Part shown: one piece after another, positions 8,508 to 16,600 of the stretch
Position numbering within the stretch: position 1 is the first letter of the stretch
Layout: each line of letters starts with the position of its first letter
NCBI GenBank assembly: GCA_934589145.1
Contig: CAKTNW010000004.1
Coordinates: 50,730-114,729, forward strand
Origin: an uncultured Oscillospiraceae bacterium
Lineage (GTDB): Bacteria; Bacillota; Clostridia; Oscillospirales; Oscillospiraceae
Length of the DNA: 64,000 nt
Direction: 5' to 3'
The notes under the pieces: model-generated
Seen by the model: only the letters and a program-made list of their open reading frames with translations
What the model was told of the DNA's origin: nothing
Databases searched by the model: none
Translations under genes and position numbers: made by a program

Positions 8508-8960
8508 ATGAAGAAGATAGTGACTCTGCTTCTGACTGTGATGATCCTTTCACTGATGACTGTACCGGCGTTTGCGGCAGACCGCAATGTGATCCATTAT
8601 GAGGATGGCAGTTATAGTGTTGTTACCATTGAGCCTGATCAACAAAGCGTAACACGAGCTTCGACCATAAAGTCGGGTACAGTAAAGTATGAGCATTACA
8701 GTGCCAGTAACGAGCTTGAATGGGTGATCTCATTTAAAGCATCCTTCAGCTATAACGGCTCTACCTCCACATGTATCTCGGTGAATATCCCGGTGGTGAC
8801 CATCTACAACAGCAATTGGAGTGTGGTTTCCCAGACCTCCTCCAAGAGCGGTAATACTGCTACGGCGAATATCACCATGGGATTGAAGCAAATTATTGGA
8901 ACCTCGAAAGTGCCTATTACTCTAACGCTTTCCTGTGATAAAAACGGCAATCTGTCCTGA
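8508..8960 (+). CDS. Secreted protein of unknown function
   Basis: 150 aa. Residues 1-24 are a clear signal peptide (MKKIVTLLLTVMILSLMTVP, ending AFA). The mature part is rich in Ser, Thr, Asn and Val with alternating beta-strand character (WVISFKASFSYNG, SVNIPVVTIYNSN, PITLTLSC) and no recognised domain or anchor. It has a lower GC content than its neighbours. It starts 13 bp after the DUF1700 gene with GAAGGGG before the ATG, so it is probably the third gene of the PadR operon, and a perfect terminator follows. Confidence 0.8.
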   Translation: MKKIVTLLLTVMILSLMTVPAFAADRNVIHYEDGSYSVVTIEPDQQSVTRASTIKSGTVKYEHYSASNELEWVISFKASFSYNGSTSTCISVNIPVVTIYNSNWSVVSQTSSKSGNTATANITMGLKQIIGTSKVPITLTLSCDKNGNLS

Positions 8961-8962
8961 GG

Positions 8963-9000
8963 TTGAAAAATGACCGGCCATCTGGCCGGTCATTTTTCAA
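8963..9000. terminator. Bidirectional intrinsic terminator
   Basis: A perfect 18-bp inverted repeat (8963-8980 and 8983-9000) with GC core ACCGGCCA/TGGCCGGT flanked by A and T runs on both strands. It separates the convergent secreted-protein gene and YtxH-like gene. Confidence 0.9.
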
Positions 9001-9004
9001 TGCT

Positions 9005-9175
9005 TCAATGCAAGCAGCTCTTGACATCCTCCAGGGCGCTGTCCATGGCCTTGCCCATGCGTTCCATGGTGCGGCTGACGGCGCGGCGGGCCTTCCGGTC
9101 AGAGGACATGCGATCCACCGTGGCGCCGGCCACCATGCCCAGGCACAGACCGCTGACGAATGCGGCGATTTTCAT
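9005..9175 (-). CDS. Small YtxH-like membrane-anchored protein
   Basis: 56 aa: MKIAAFVSGLCLGMVAGATV, then a basic, amphipathic helical tail RKARRAVSRTMERMGKAMDS and a final CLH. The hydrophobic glycine-rich N-terminal segment followed by a charged helix resembles YtxH and similar small stress-associated proteins (general resemblance, no precise family). The start is set by AAAGGAGTGG eight bases upstream. It lies between a strong terminator and the divergent PyrF-like gene. The product is probably inner-membrane anchored with the helix in the cytoplasm. Confidence 0.7.
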   Translation of the reverse strand: MKIAAFVSGLCLGMVAGATVDRMSSDRKARRAVSRTMERMGKAMDSALEDVKSCLH

Positions 9176-9247
9176 ATTTCATCCACTCCTTTTTTATCGT
9201 CTGGCGTCAGTTTGCCCGGAAAAAGGGCGAAAAACACGGGGCATTAC

Positions 9248-9276
9248 TTGCCAAAACAGGTGCGGAATGGTACAAT
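9248..9276 (+). promoter_or_regulatory. Upstream promoter of PyrF-like operon (P1)
   Basis: TTGCCA at 9248-9253, 17-bp spacer, TACAAT at 9271-9276. It lies in the first copy of a 24-bp direct repeat (9267-9290). Confidence 0.6.
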
Positions 9277-9322
9277 AACTTGATGATAAAGCCACAAAAT
9301 GGTACAATAATTTGTTGATAAA
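9267..9322 (+). repeat. 24-bp tandem direct repeat carrying a -10 element
   Basis: Copies at 9267-9290 and 9299-9322 begin ATGGTACAATAA and end GATAAA, with three differences, and start exactly 32 bp apart. Each contains TACAAT, so the repeat doubles the promoter. Confidence 0.75.
9280..9308 (+). promoter_or_regulatory. Downstream promoter of PyrF-like operon (P2)
   Basis: TTGATG at 9280-9285, 17-bp spacer, TACAAT at 9303-9308, in the second direct repeat. It is 38 bp before the start codon. Confidence 0.55.
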
Positions 9323-9346
9323 TCTGTGACCAAAGGAGTACCCGCC

Positions 9347-10102
9347 ATGTCCATCGAGAAATTGCAGGCCGCCATCCGGGAGCGCAAGACTCCCATCGCG
9401 CTGGGCCTTGCCCCGGAGATCGGGAAGATCTCCCCCAAGATCGTGAAAAATTTTGAAGAGATGTTCGGCCCCGGCCTGATGGCCAGCGCCGAGGCGCTGC
9501 GGTTCCACGCCTGCCAGGCCATGGACGCGGCCCAGGGCAAGCTGCCCGCCGTGGTCATCAGTGCCGAGCACTATCTGCGCTATGGCATGATGGGCGCGGA
9601 CGTGCTGAGCAATCTCACCGGCGCGGCGTCGGCCCGCGGGCTGTACGCCATCGTGGACTGCCGCACCACCCGGCCTGAGCTGTGGCTGTCAAGCCCCATG
9701 GCGGGCGACGGCTTTACGGTGATGCCCTATGTGGGCGGCGACTGCGTGCCCCAGGATACGGACAAGGCCGTCTTTGCCGTGGTGCGCACCGCCAACGAGA
9801 GCTCCGGTGAGGTGCAGAACCTCATCGCCGGCGACCGGCCCCTGTACGCCGCCGTGGCCCAGCAGATGGCCCGGAAGGGCGCGGCCCTGGTGGTGGAGAC
9901 CGGGTACAGCCTGGACGTGAAGGAGGTGCGGAAGCGGGCGGGCAGCGCCTTCCTGCTGCTGCCCTACTGCGATGGACAGAACGCCCTGCCCGCCTTTGAC
10001 GACCTGGGCCACGGGGCCATGGTGGTGGACTACGCCCTGCAGTACAGCGGCGACGTGGACGCGGCCATTCAGGAGATGAAAGCGTGGGTGAACGTACTGT
10101 GA
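9347..10102 (+). CDS. PyrF-like (orotidine 5'-phosphate decarboxylase fold) protein lacking catalytic motif
   Basis: 251 aa. The order of blocks matches type 2 OMP decarboxylase: an N-terminal IALGLAPE where PyrF has GLDP, FTVMPYVGGDCV for the VNPYLGxD block, FAVVRTANESSGEVQNL for the KTSNPSSxEIQ block, and a C-terminal barrel end. The catalytic DxKxxD array of PyrF (typically DAKRGDI) is not seen: the equivalent strand reads YAIVDCRTTRPELW. It therefore probably does not decarboxylate OMP; it may bind a phosphorylated ligand or have a new activity. AAAGGAG sets the start at 9347. The next gene overlaps its 3' end by 19 bp with a GTG start. Confidence 0.7.
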   Translation: MSIEKLQAAIRERKTPIALGLAPEIGKISPKIVKNFEEMFGPGLMASAEALRFHACQAMDAAQGKLPAVVISAEHYLRYGMMGADVLSNLTGAASARGLYAIVDCRTTRPELWLSSPMAGDGFTVMPYVGGDCVPQDTDKAVFAVVRTANESSGEVQNLIAGDRPLYAAVAQQMARKGAALVVETGYSLDVKEVRKRAGSAFLLLPYCDGQNALPAFDDLGHGAMVVDYALQYSGDVDAAIQEMKAWVNVL

Positions 10103-11136
10103 CAACGGTTTATCTTGTGCGGCATGCCGAGGCGGAGGGCAACCTCTACCGTATTGCCCATGGCCAGTATAACGGCCTGATCACCGACCGGGGCTATCAG
10201 CAGCTCCATGTGCTGAAAAAGCGGTTTGACGATGTGCACATCGACGCGGTGTACAGCAGCGACCTGTTCCGGGCCCGCACCACCGCCCGCGCGGTGTACG
10301 AGCCCAAGGGACTGGAGCTCCATCTGGAGCCCGCCTTCCGGGAGATCCACATGGGCTGCTGGGAGGGACGCCCCTGGCAGGAGCTGAACACCGCCTATGA
10401 GGAGCAGATGTTTTACTTCAACCGCCAGTTGGACAAGTTCCATGTGGAGGGCAGCGAGACGGCCCAGCAGGTGCTGGATCGCTACATCCCCGCATTGAAG
10501 CGCGCAGCGGCGGAGAACGACGGCAAGACCATCGCCATATTCAGCCACGGCGCGGCCATGCGGATGGTGCTGGGCACGCTGAACGGCCTGCCCCTCTCCC
10601 AGGTGGGCGAAACGCCCCACGGCGACAACACCGCCGTGTCGCTGCTGGAGATCGACGGCGACGATATCCGGGTGGTGTACATGAACGACAACAGCCACCA
10701 GGTGGAGGCGGGGCTTTCCACCTTCGCCAAGCAGACGTGGTGGCGGGACAAGCGGATGATGAGCGGCGGCCAGTACTATAAGGATATGGACGAGGCCACG
10801 GCGGCGCGCTTCGGCGTTCCGGCGGAGGGCAAGCGCATCGCCGTGTGGTTTGAAAACGAGCCGGTGGGCGCGGTGACGCTGCTGCCGGACAGGGCCAGCG
10901 ACGCGGGCTGGATCGGATTTTACTACCTGGAACCCACCATGCGGGGCCGCAACTACGGCATCCCGCCCCTGGGGCAGGCGGTGCAGTTCTACCGGGAGCG
11001 GGGCATCGACCGGCTGCGGCTGCGGTGCGTGGACGAGCAGACGAGAGGCTTTTTCGCCCATTACGGCTTCTATCCCCTGGAGGGCGACGTGATGGAGAAG
11101 TATATCGGCTATGAGCCGCGGGAGATCGTATGGTAA
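10084..11136 (+). CDS. Histidine phosphatase fused to a GNAT acetyltransferase
   Basis: 350 aa with two domains. Residues about 8-205 are a phosphoglycerate-mutase-like histidine phosphatase: catalytic motif YLVRHAEAEGN (RHG/RHA box), then SSDLFRARTTA, the REIHMGCWEG block and the second His in FSHGAAMRMVL. Residues about 215-350 have a GNAT pattern: VWFENEPVGAVTLLP, GWIGFYYLEPTMRGRNYG (acetyl-CoA loop region), then FYRERGIDRLRLRC and GFFAHYGFYPLEGDV. Start: GTG at 10084 is preceded by AGGAG with 8-bp spacing; a GTG at 10099 with a GTGA overlap is an alternative. The substrate is unknown. Coupling to a PyrF-like gene suggests a nucleotide or sugar-phosphate context (inference). Confidence 0.85.
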   Translation: MGERTVTTVYLVRHAEAEGNLYRIAHGQYNGLITDRGYQQLHVLKKRFDDVHIDAVYSSDLFRARTTARAVYEPKGLELHLEPAFREIHMGCWEGRPWQELNTAYEEQMFYFNRQLDKFHVEGSETAQQVLDRYIPALKRAAAENDGKTIAIFSHGAAMRMVLGTLNGLPLSQVGETPHGDNTAVSLLEIDGDDIRVVYMNDNSHQVEAGLSTFAKQTWWRDKRMMSGGQYYKDMDEATAARFGVPAEGKRIAVWFENEPVGAVTLLPDRASDAGWIGFYYLEPTMRGRNYGIPPLGQAVQFYRERGIDRLRLRCVDEQTRGFFAHYGFYPLEGDVMEKYIGYEPREIVW

Positions 11137-13112
11137 AGGGAACGGAATTTTTGCCGGTGAGCCGGGACGAGATGATCGGCCGGGGCTGGTACTACTATGA
11201 CTTTCTGGTGGTGACGGCGGACGGCTATATCGACCATCCCAGCTTCGGCAGCGCCATCATCGCCCGGCTGCTGGAGGGCGAGGGCTACCGGGTGGCGGTG
11301 CTGGCCCAGCCGGACTGGCACGACGCCGAGGCCTTCCGTGCCATGGGCAAGCCCCGGTACGGCGTGCTGATCGGCGGCGGCAATCTGGACTCCATGGTGG
11401 CCCACTATACGGTGGCCAAGCGGCGGCGGACACAGGACCTGTACAGTCCCGGCGGCAAGCTGGGCTTCCGGCCCGACCGGCCCACCATCGTGTACGCCAA
11501 CCGGGCCAGGGAGGCATTTCCCGACACGCCCATCGTCATCGGCGGCCTGGAGGCGTCGCTGCGGCGGTTTGCCCACTATGACTACTGGGACGACAAGGTG
11601 CGTCGCCCCATCCTGTTTGACGCCCCCGCCGACCTGCTGGTGTACGGCATGGGGGAGAGCGCCACGGTGGAGATCGCCCGCCGTCTGGCGGCGAAAACGC
11701 CGGTGGGCGACATCACCGATGTCCGGGGCACCGCCTGCATCGTCACCGATCCGGCGGTGTGCCGGTATCATGAGGTGACGTGTCCCTCCTTCGAGGAGGT
11801 GCGGGACGACAAGACCGCCTACGCCCAGGCCACCAAGGTGCAGTATGACGAGCATGACCCCATCCGGGGCAAGGCCATTCTGCAGCAGTGCCAGGGCCGG
11901 TGGCTGCTGGTGAATCCGCCCCAGCGTCCCCTGAACCGCCAGGCGCTGGACAGGCTCTATGACCTGCCCTTCACCCGCGAGGTGCATCCCATGTACACCG
12001 AGGGCATCCCCGCCATCGAGGAGGTGCGGTTCTCCATCTGCCACAACCGGGGCTGCTTCGGCGGGTGCAACTTCTGCGCCCTGGCCTTCCATCAGGGGCG
12101 GATGGTCACCTCCCGCAGCATCGAGTCGGTGCTTGCGGAGGCGGAGCTGCTGACCCACGATCCCAGGTTCAAGGGCTATATCCACGATGTGGGCGGCCCC
12201 AGCGCCAACTTCCGCCACACCTCCTGCCGCCAGCAGAAGGAGCACGGCATGTGCAAGGGCAAGTCCTGCCTTGCGCCGGAGCCCTGCAAGAATCTGGACG
12301 CCGACCACAGCGAGTATACGGAGCTTTTGCAGCGGATGCGAAGGATCCCCGGCATCAAGAAGGTGTTCGTCCGCAGCGGCGTGCGGTATGACTATATGCT
12401 GCAGGACAAGAACAAGGACTTTTTCAAGGAACTGGTGGATTATCACGTCAGCGGCCAGCTGAAGGTGGCGCCGGAGCACTGCGTCAGCAGCGTGCTGGAC
12501 TATATGGGCAAGCCCCATTTCGACGTGTTCCTGAAATTCTGGCGGCAGTATCAGAAGCTGAACGAGTCCGACGGGCGGGAGCAGTATCTGGTGCCGTATC
12601 TCATGTCCTCTCACCCCGGCTGCACCCTGAACGACGCGGTGGAGCTGGCGGTGTTCCTCAAGCGCACCGGCCACCAGCCGGAGCAGGTGCAGGACTTCTA
12701 TCCCACGCCGGGCACCATGTCCACCTGCATGTACTACACCGGCATCGATCCCCGCACCATGAAGCCGGTGTATGTGGCCCGGGATCCCCATGACAAGGCG
12801 CTGCAAAGGGCGCTGCTGCAGTGGGGCCGGGGCGACAGGCGGGCGCTGGTGATCGAGGCGCTGGAGAAAACGGAGCGTACCGACCTCATCGGCTTTACAC
12901 CGGACTGCCTTATCCGCCCGGTGAAGGGGGAGAAGTACTTCAGCCTGAAGCCGGAGGAGCGGCAGCAGCCGCCCAAGAAGAAAAAGGACGGCCGTCCGCC
13001 CAAGCCGGAGGGCACCGTTCATCGGGGCCGCCGCACCGACGGCCAAAAGGGGAAGATGTCCCCCAAGAAGAAGGCTGCCTTTGCCAAGCAGCGGGCGAAA
13101 AAGACGAAATAA
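11130..13112 (+). CDS. ygiQ: YgiQ family radical SAM protein
   Basis: 660 aa. The radical SAM cluster motif is C309xxxC313xxC316 in the stretch CFGGCNFCAL. Upstream is a B12-binding-like N-terminal region (ARLLEGEGYRVAVLAQPDWH, IGGGNLDSMV) typical of the UPF0313/YgiQ family. Downstream are IHDVGGPSANF, a Cys-rich segment (CRQQKEHGMCKGKSCLAPEPC), VAPEHCV and YLMSSHPGC, all family blocks. The C-terminus is a basic Lys/Arg/Pro tail (about 610-660). Chemistry is not established for this family. The ATG overlaps the previous stop by 7 bp, so it belongs to the same operon as the phosphatase-GNAT gene. A terminator follows. Confidence 0.93.
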   Translation: MVKGTEFLPVSRDEMIGRGWYYYDFLVVTADGYIDHPSFGSAIIARLLEGEGYRVAVLAQPDWHDAEAFRAMGKPRYGVLIGGGNLDSMVAHYTVAKRRRTQDLYSPGGKLGFRPDRPTIVYANRAREAFPDTPIVIGGLEASLRRFAHYDYWDDKVRRPILFDAPADLLVYGMGESATVEIARRLAAKTPVGDITDVRGTACIVTDPAVCRYHEVTCPSFEEVRDDKTAYAQATKVQYDEHDPIRGKAILQQCQGRWLLVNPPQRPLNRQALDRLYDLPFTREVHPMYTEGIPAIEEVRFSICHNRGCFGGCNFCALAFHQGRMVTSRSIESVLAEAELLTHDPRFKGYIHDVGGPSANFRHTSCRQQKEHGMCKGKSCLAPEPCKNLDADHSEYTELLQRMRRIPGIKKVFVRSGVRYDYMLQDKNKDFFKELVDYHVSGQLKVAPEHCVSSVLDYMGKPHFDVFLKFWRQYQKLNESDGREQYLVPYLMSSHPGCTLNDAVELAVFLKRTGHQPEQVQDFYPTPGTMSTCMYYTGIDPRTMKPVYVARDPHDKALQRALLQWGRGDRRALVIEALEKTERTDLIGFTPDCLIRPVKGEKYFSLKPEERQQPPKKKKDGRPPKPEGTVHRGRRTDGQKGKMSPKKKAAFAKQRAKKTK

Positions 13113-13115
13113 GAT

Positions 13116-13152
13116 GCGAAAAACACCACCCATCCGGGTGGTGTTTTTTGCG
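13116..13152. terminator. Intrinsic terminator between convergent ygiQ and membrane-protein gene
   Basis: Stem AACACCACCC/GGGTGGTGTT with loop ATCC and A/T runs on both sides, so it can act on both strands. Confidence 0.85.
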
Positions 13153-13163
13153 TATGTGTTGGG

Positions 13164-14966
13164 TCATGCGGCGGGGGTGTCGGCGGTTTCGTCCGGCTGG
13201 GGCAGGTCGTCGGGGACGGTCTGCGCCGGGGCGGCGCCGCGCTCCAGGCTGTAAATGGGCTGGGCGATCCCACCGGCTGCCGCGTAGCAGCGCACCGTCA
13301 CCACATCGCCTGTGTTCAGCAGGATCAGCTCCGGCGTATCCACGGCCTTTCCGGTGTACCACGCGCCGTCGATGCACAGATAGTACACGGTGTTGCCGTC
13401 CATGACGGCGCTGCGGATATCGGTGATGGTTCCGGTGTGGGTGTCGGTCAGCGCCAGTTGATCCTCCGGCAGGGTGCTGTCCTCGGGCTTGATCAGGCCG
13501 GAATTCAGCAGCATCTGGCGGTAGTTGGTCTCGCACTCCGCCACGGTGGCGCCGGTGGCCACGATCTGATACTGGCTGACGTTGACCATGGCGTACATCT
13601 TCACCAGGCCCGCCGCGTCTTTCAGGGCCATGAAGTAGGTGGGCTGCTCCGCCACGTTCAGCAGCAGGGGAAAGGTGGCGGTATATTTCATCTGCTGCAC
13701 CTGGCCCTGGGCGGATTCCATGGCGGAGTACTCCTCCGCGCCGGCCACGGCGTAGAACCGGGTCTCCTTGGTGCGCTGGTTGGACAGGATGAAGCCCACG
13801 TTGGACTCGTCGGACACCACGGAGGTGATGCCGGTGTACATATACACATCGTCGCCGATGGCGATGTAGTTGTAGCCGTCGGTGGTGACGGTCACCTCGC
13901 GCTGGCCGAACAGGGAGTTCCAGAAGCCGTTGATATAGGCGCCGTGATAGTCGTACTGCTGGATGATGAGGTCGGCGGTGTAGACGTGATCCACCCAGGT
14001 GGGGATGTCCGCCACGCTGTAATACGCCGTTTCGCCGGTGACGGCGTTCACCAGCACCGCGCCGGTGATGTCCGTGCCGCCGAACAGGCCGATGGTGCGG
14101 TCAATCCGGGGACAGACCCACCAGGGACGGCCTTCCTCGTCGATCTCGAAGGCGGGCTCGTCAAAGAGATAGGTGGGGTAGTGGAAGCGGAGATAGCGGT
14201 AGAGGTTGCGGCTGAAATGCTCGGCGGGGGTGTAGCGGATGCCGTCCTGGAGCCGCACCACCTCCACGTTCTGGGTCACCATGTCGATGATCAGATAGGC
14301 GGGCAGGCCGGAGGCGCGGTTGTTGAGCCACTTGATGATGTCGCCGTACTGCAGGGTGGTGACCCGGACGGGGCGGCCCTTGTAGTTGATCTGGGTGTAG
14401 TTGTCGGCCACCTCGAACTGGGACACCATGTCCGCCAGCTCGCCCAGCTTGCGGTTGCCCAGCTTGGCGGCGCTGTCCTTATCCAGCATGGGGATCTGGT
14501 CGAAGGAGATCTCCTCCACCTCGGCGGCGAAGTCGCCAGTCTCCACCGTCAGGAGATCCCGGTAGCTGTCGGCCCGGAACACCTGCCAGCCCAGGGCGCT
14601 GCCGATCAGCGCGGTGGCTATCAGCGTGACAGCCAGCAGCAGGGGGATCAGGCACTGCTTTTTCAGGAATTTGAAATAACCCCTGGCGCCGCTGCCCTGG
14701 AAGCCGGAGGTCAGCACGGCGCACAGGCCGTATACGCCGCACACCAGCAGGGCGAAGACGTAGAATTCCGGGGCCTTCAGGTTGATGGGGGGCAGGGCAA
14801 TGTAGAAATACGCCGCGGCGAACACCAGCGTGATGGCCAGGTTCAGTACCGTGCGGCCAAAGGGGGTGCCGACGGCTTTGCGGGGCTTGGGGGCATGGCC
14901 CTCCCGGTGGAAGGGGTTCTGGCCCTTGAAGCCCTGAAAATTGGGGTCGTTCCAGTTGGTATTCAT
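13164..14966 (-). CDS. Large membrane-anchored protein of unknown function
   Basis: 600 aa from MNTNWNDPNFQGFKG, with AAAGGAGC before the ATG. After a polar N-terminal segment (to about 35), three hydrophobic helices occur: about 38-58 (VLNLAITLVFAAAYFYIAL), 64-84 (YVFALLVCGVYGLCAVLT) and 104-125 (IPLLLAVTLIATALIG). The remainder (about 130-600) is a beta-rich soluble domain, probably extracytoplasmic, with repeated VNAVTGETAYY, TDLI-type and VKMYAMVNVSQYQIVATG patterns. The last 20 residues are Ala/Pro/Asp-rich and disordered. No enzymatic motif recognised. It is a single-gene unit facing the palindrome-rich gap. Confidence 0.7.
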   Translation of the reverse strand: MNTNWNDPNFQGFKGQNPFHREGHAPKPRKAVGTPFGRTVLNLAITLVFAAAYFYIALPPINLKAPEFYVFALLVCGVYGLCAVLTSGFQGSGARGYFKFLKKQCLIPLLLAVTLIATALIGSALGWQVFRADSYRDLLTVETGDFAAEVEEISFDQIPMLDKDSAAKLGNRKLGELADMVSQFEVADNYTQINYKGRPVRVTTLQYGDIIKWLNNRASGLPAYLIIDMVTQNVEVVRLQDGIRYTPAEHFSRNLYRYLRFHYPTYLFDEPAFEIDEEGRPWWVCPRIDRTIGLFGGTDITGAVLVNAVTGETAYYSVADIPTWVDHVYTADLIIQQYDYHGAYINGFWNSLFGQREVTVTTDGYNYIAIGDDVYMYTGITSVVSDESNVGFILSNQRTKETRFYAVAGAEEYSAMESAQGQVQQMKYTATFPLLLNVAEQPTYFMALKDAAGLVKMYAMVNVSQYQIVATGATVAECETNYRQMLLNSGLIKPEDSTLPEDQLALTDTHTGTITDIRSAVMDGNTVYYLCIDGAWYTGKAVDTPELILLNTGDVVTVRCYAAAGGIAQPIYSLERGAAPAQTVPDDLPQPDETADTPAA

Positions 14967-15005
14967 AGGTGCTCCTTTCTGGGGGCATTTCGCGCCCCGG
15001 CGCGA

Positions 15006-15420
15006 GGTACTTTTGGCCGCTGTCCCAAAAGTACCCAAAAAGACAGCTTGAAACCGCAGGTTTCAAGACTTCCTGCACGCTGTTTTGCATTGTAAATTTG
15101 CAGCCTTTTACCACGCGTTCACAGGACATTGCTGTTGTCATTCCATATGACGCATTGACTTTCCTCTTGCGCCGCTGCCGCTCATGCTCCCAACGGTAGA
15201 ACCCAAAGCGTTGTTCGGCGCAGGCATCAGCGGCAGCGGCGCTGATGAAGAGACAATTCGATGACGAAACGTAAACAGATATCTCCCGCGAACGTGCGGC
15301 AGGCAGTTTCAACTTTATACAGTGTATAGCGCGCCGGGAGGTGAAGGAACCGGAGGTTCCTTCCGGTGCTTTTGCCTACTTTTGTCACTGTTGACAAAAG
15401 TAGGTCGCTCCGGGGAGCGA
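15006..15420. repeat. Palindrome-rich intergenic array
   Basis: The 694-bp gap between the membrane protein and ctsR contains several hairpins: GGTACTTTTGG/CCAAAAGTACC (15006-15035), GGAACC/GGTTCC (15346-15360), CCTACTTTTGTCA/TGACAAAAGTAGG (15375-15404) and TCGCTCC/GGAGCGA-like (15405-15420). A CGCGCC/GGCGCG stem lies just before at 14991-15004. The outer hairpins share the core ACTTTTG/CAAAAGT. No coding ORF in the gap is supported. Confidence 0.65.
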
Positions 15421-15557
15421 AACTCCCCATCGATATCTCCATTATACCCTACCCCTCCCCCTTTTGTACAGCAATTTCAGCCCTGCGATTTTGTTTTTCT
15501 CCCATTTTTGCCGCAATTTCAGATTGCGTGGGGCGTTCATAAATTGTTTACACAAAA

Positions 15558-15574
15558 CGTCAAAGAAAGTCAAA
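15558..15574 (+). promoter_or_regulatory. CtsR box 1
   Basis: CGTCAAA and AGTCAAA heptads separated by GAA, matching the CtsR consensus of two direct AGTCAAA-type heptads with a 3-bp spacer. It lies immediately upstream of the -35 element. Confidence 0.85.
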
Positions 15575-15582
15575 TTTACCTA

Positions 15583-15611
15583 TTGACATTATGGGCAGGC
15601 AGGTGTATCAT
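15583..15611 (+). promoter_or_regulatory. Sigma-A promoter of ctsR-mcsA-clpC
   Basis: Consensus TTGACA at 15583-15588, 17-bp spacer, TATCAT at 15606-15611, flanked on both sides by CtsR boxes. Confidence 0.85.
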
Positions 15612-15620
15612 ACGGACAAA

Positions 15621-15643
15621 GGTCAAAGAAAGGCAAAGTCAAA
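15621..15643 (+). promoter_or_regulatory. CtsR box 2 with extra heptad
   Basis: GGTCAAA-GAA-AGGCAAA (15621-15637) overlapped by a further AGTCAAA heptad (15637-15643), around the expected transcription start. Binding would block initiation. Confidence 0.85.
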
Positions 15644-15660
15644 CAAAGGAGGACGAGGAA

Positions 15661-16110
15661 ATGGGTATCTCGGATGTGATCGCCAGCTTTATCCAATCGG
15701 CATTGGAGGAGACGGACGGTGTGCTGGAACTGCAGCGCAGCGATCTGGCCCAGCGGTTCAACTGCGTGCCCAGCCAGATCAACTATGTGATGTCCACCCG
15801 CTTCTCCCCGGAGCACGGCTACATTGTGGAGAGCCGCCGGGGCGGCAACGGCTACATCCGGATCACCCGGGTGCGGACAGACCGCAAGACGCTGCTGATG
15901 CACGTCATCAACTCCATCGGCGATGAGCTGGACGCCGCCAGCGCCCGGGCCATCGTGCAGAATCTGGTGGACAGCGAGGCCATCTCCGCCGAGGCGGGCC
16001 GGTCTCTGCTGGCGGGAACCGGCGACCGGGCCCTGCACCGGGTGGACAAGAGCTGCCGCGACATGCTGCGCTCGGATATTTTCAAACAGGTATTGATCCA
16101 TTTGGTTTGA
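15661..16110 (+). CDS. ctsR: CtsR transcriptional repressor of class III heat-shock genes
   Basis: 149 aa. N-terminal winged HTH (MGISDVIASFIQSALEETDG, then LQRSDLAQRFNCVPSQINYV and the glycine-rich wing ESRRGGNGYIRITRV), followed by the dimerisation and arginine-kinase-responsive C-terminal domain (about 80-149). It represses ctsR, mcsA and clpC by binding AGTCAAA heptads, two sets of which flank its promoter. In Bacillus it is released by heat through the glycine-rich loop and degraded after McsB action; mcsB is not in this operon. The ATG follows AAAGGAGGACGAGG. Confidence 0.97.
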   Translation: MGISDVIASFIQSALEETDGVLELQRSDLAQRFNCVPSQINYVMSTRFSPEHGYIVESRRGGNGYIRITRVRTDRKTLLMHVINSIGDELDAASARAIVQNLVDSEAISAEAGRSLLAGTGDRALHRVDKSCRDMLRSDIFKQVLIHLV

Positions 16111-16134
16111 TTTTCCAAAAGGAGGTTATGATTT

Positions 16135-16566
16135 ATGAAATGTGAACGTTGTGGCCAGAGAGAAGCCACTTTCTATTATCAGAGCAATATCAACGGCAGG
16201 GTGACACAGGTGCATCTGTGTCCCGAATGCGCGTCGGAGCTGGGCTATACCAGAGGAATGAGCAACAGCTTCCGTTCCTTCCGCCGCAGCTTCTTCGATC
16301 CCTTCTCGCTGCTGGAGGATTTCGGCATGCTGTCCAACCGCATGACCGAGTTCCCGGCACCGCTGGAGGAGGCGGCCCGCGCCGCCGCCGGCATCGAGGA
16401 CACCGCCGATACCCCCGCCGGACTGGTGGGCCGGGACGAGGCGGTGCAGCTCCAGAAGGAGCGTGAGCGCAACGCGCTGGAGAACCAGTTGAAGGCCGCC
16501 GTGGACAGCGAGAACTACGAAGAGGCGGCAAGACTGCGGGATGAGCTGAAAAAGCTCTCCGCGTAA
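16135..16566 (+). CDS. mcsA: McsA-like protein with UvrB/C motif (shortened)
   Basis: 143 aa. The N-terminal zinc finger is C3-C6 and C29-C32 (CERCG ... HLCPECA), and the C-terminal UVR motif is about 108-143 (ENQLKAAVDSENYEEAARLR). McsA activates the McsB arginine kinase and is an adaptor in the ClpCP system. The family member in Bacillus has a second CxxC zinc-finger pair in the middle; here this region is Ala/Pro-rich with no Cys. It lies between ctsR and clpC with AAAGGAGG before the ATG, and probably acts as a ClpC adaptor. Confidence 0.9.
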   Translation: MKCERCGQREATFYYQSNINGRVTQVHLCPECASELGYTRGMSNSFRSFRRSFFDPFSLLEDFGMLSNRMTEFPAPLEEAARAAAGIEDTADTPAGLVGRDEAVQLQKERERNALENQLKAAVDSENYEEAARLRDELKKLSA

Positions 16567-16600
16567 GGCGCAAGAAACGAACAAAAGGATGTGACCATTT

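Noticed and set aside
14967-15660. Small genes in the gap before ctsR
   Set aside because: The only frames (to about 80 codons) overlap palindromes and lack RBS or recognisable products.
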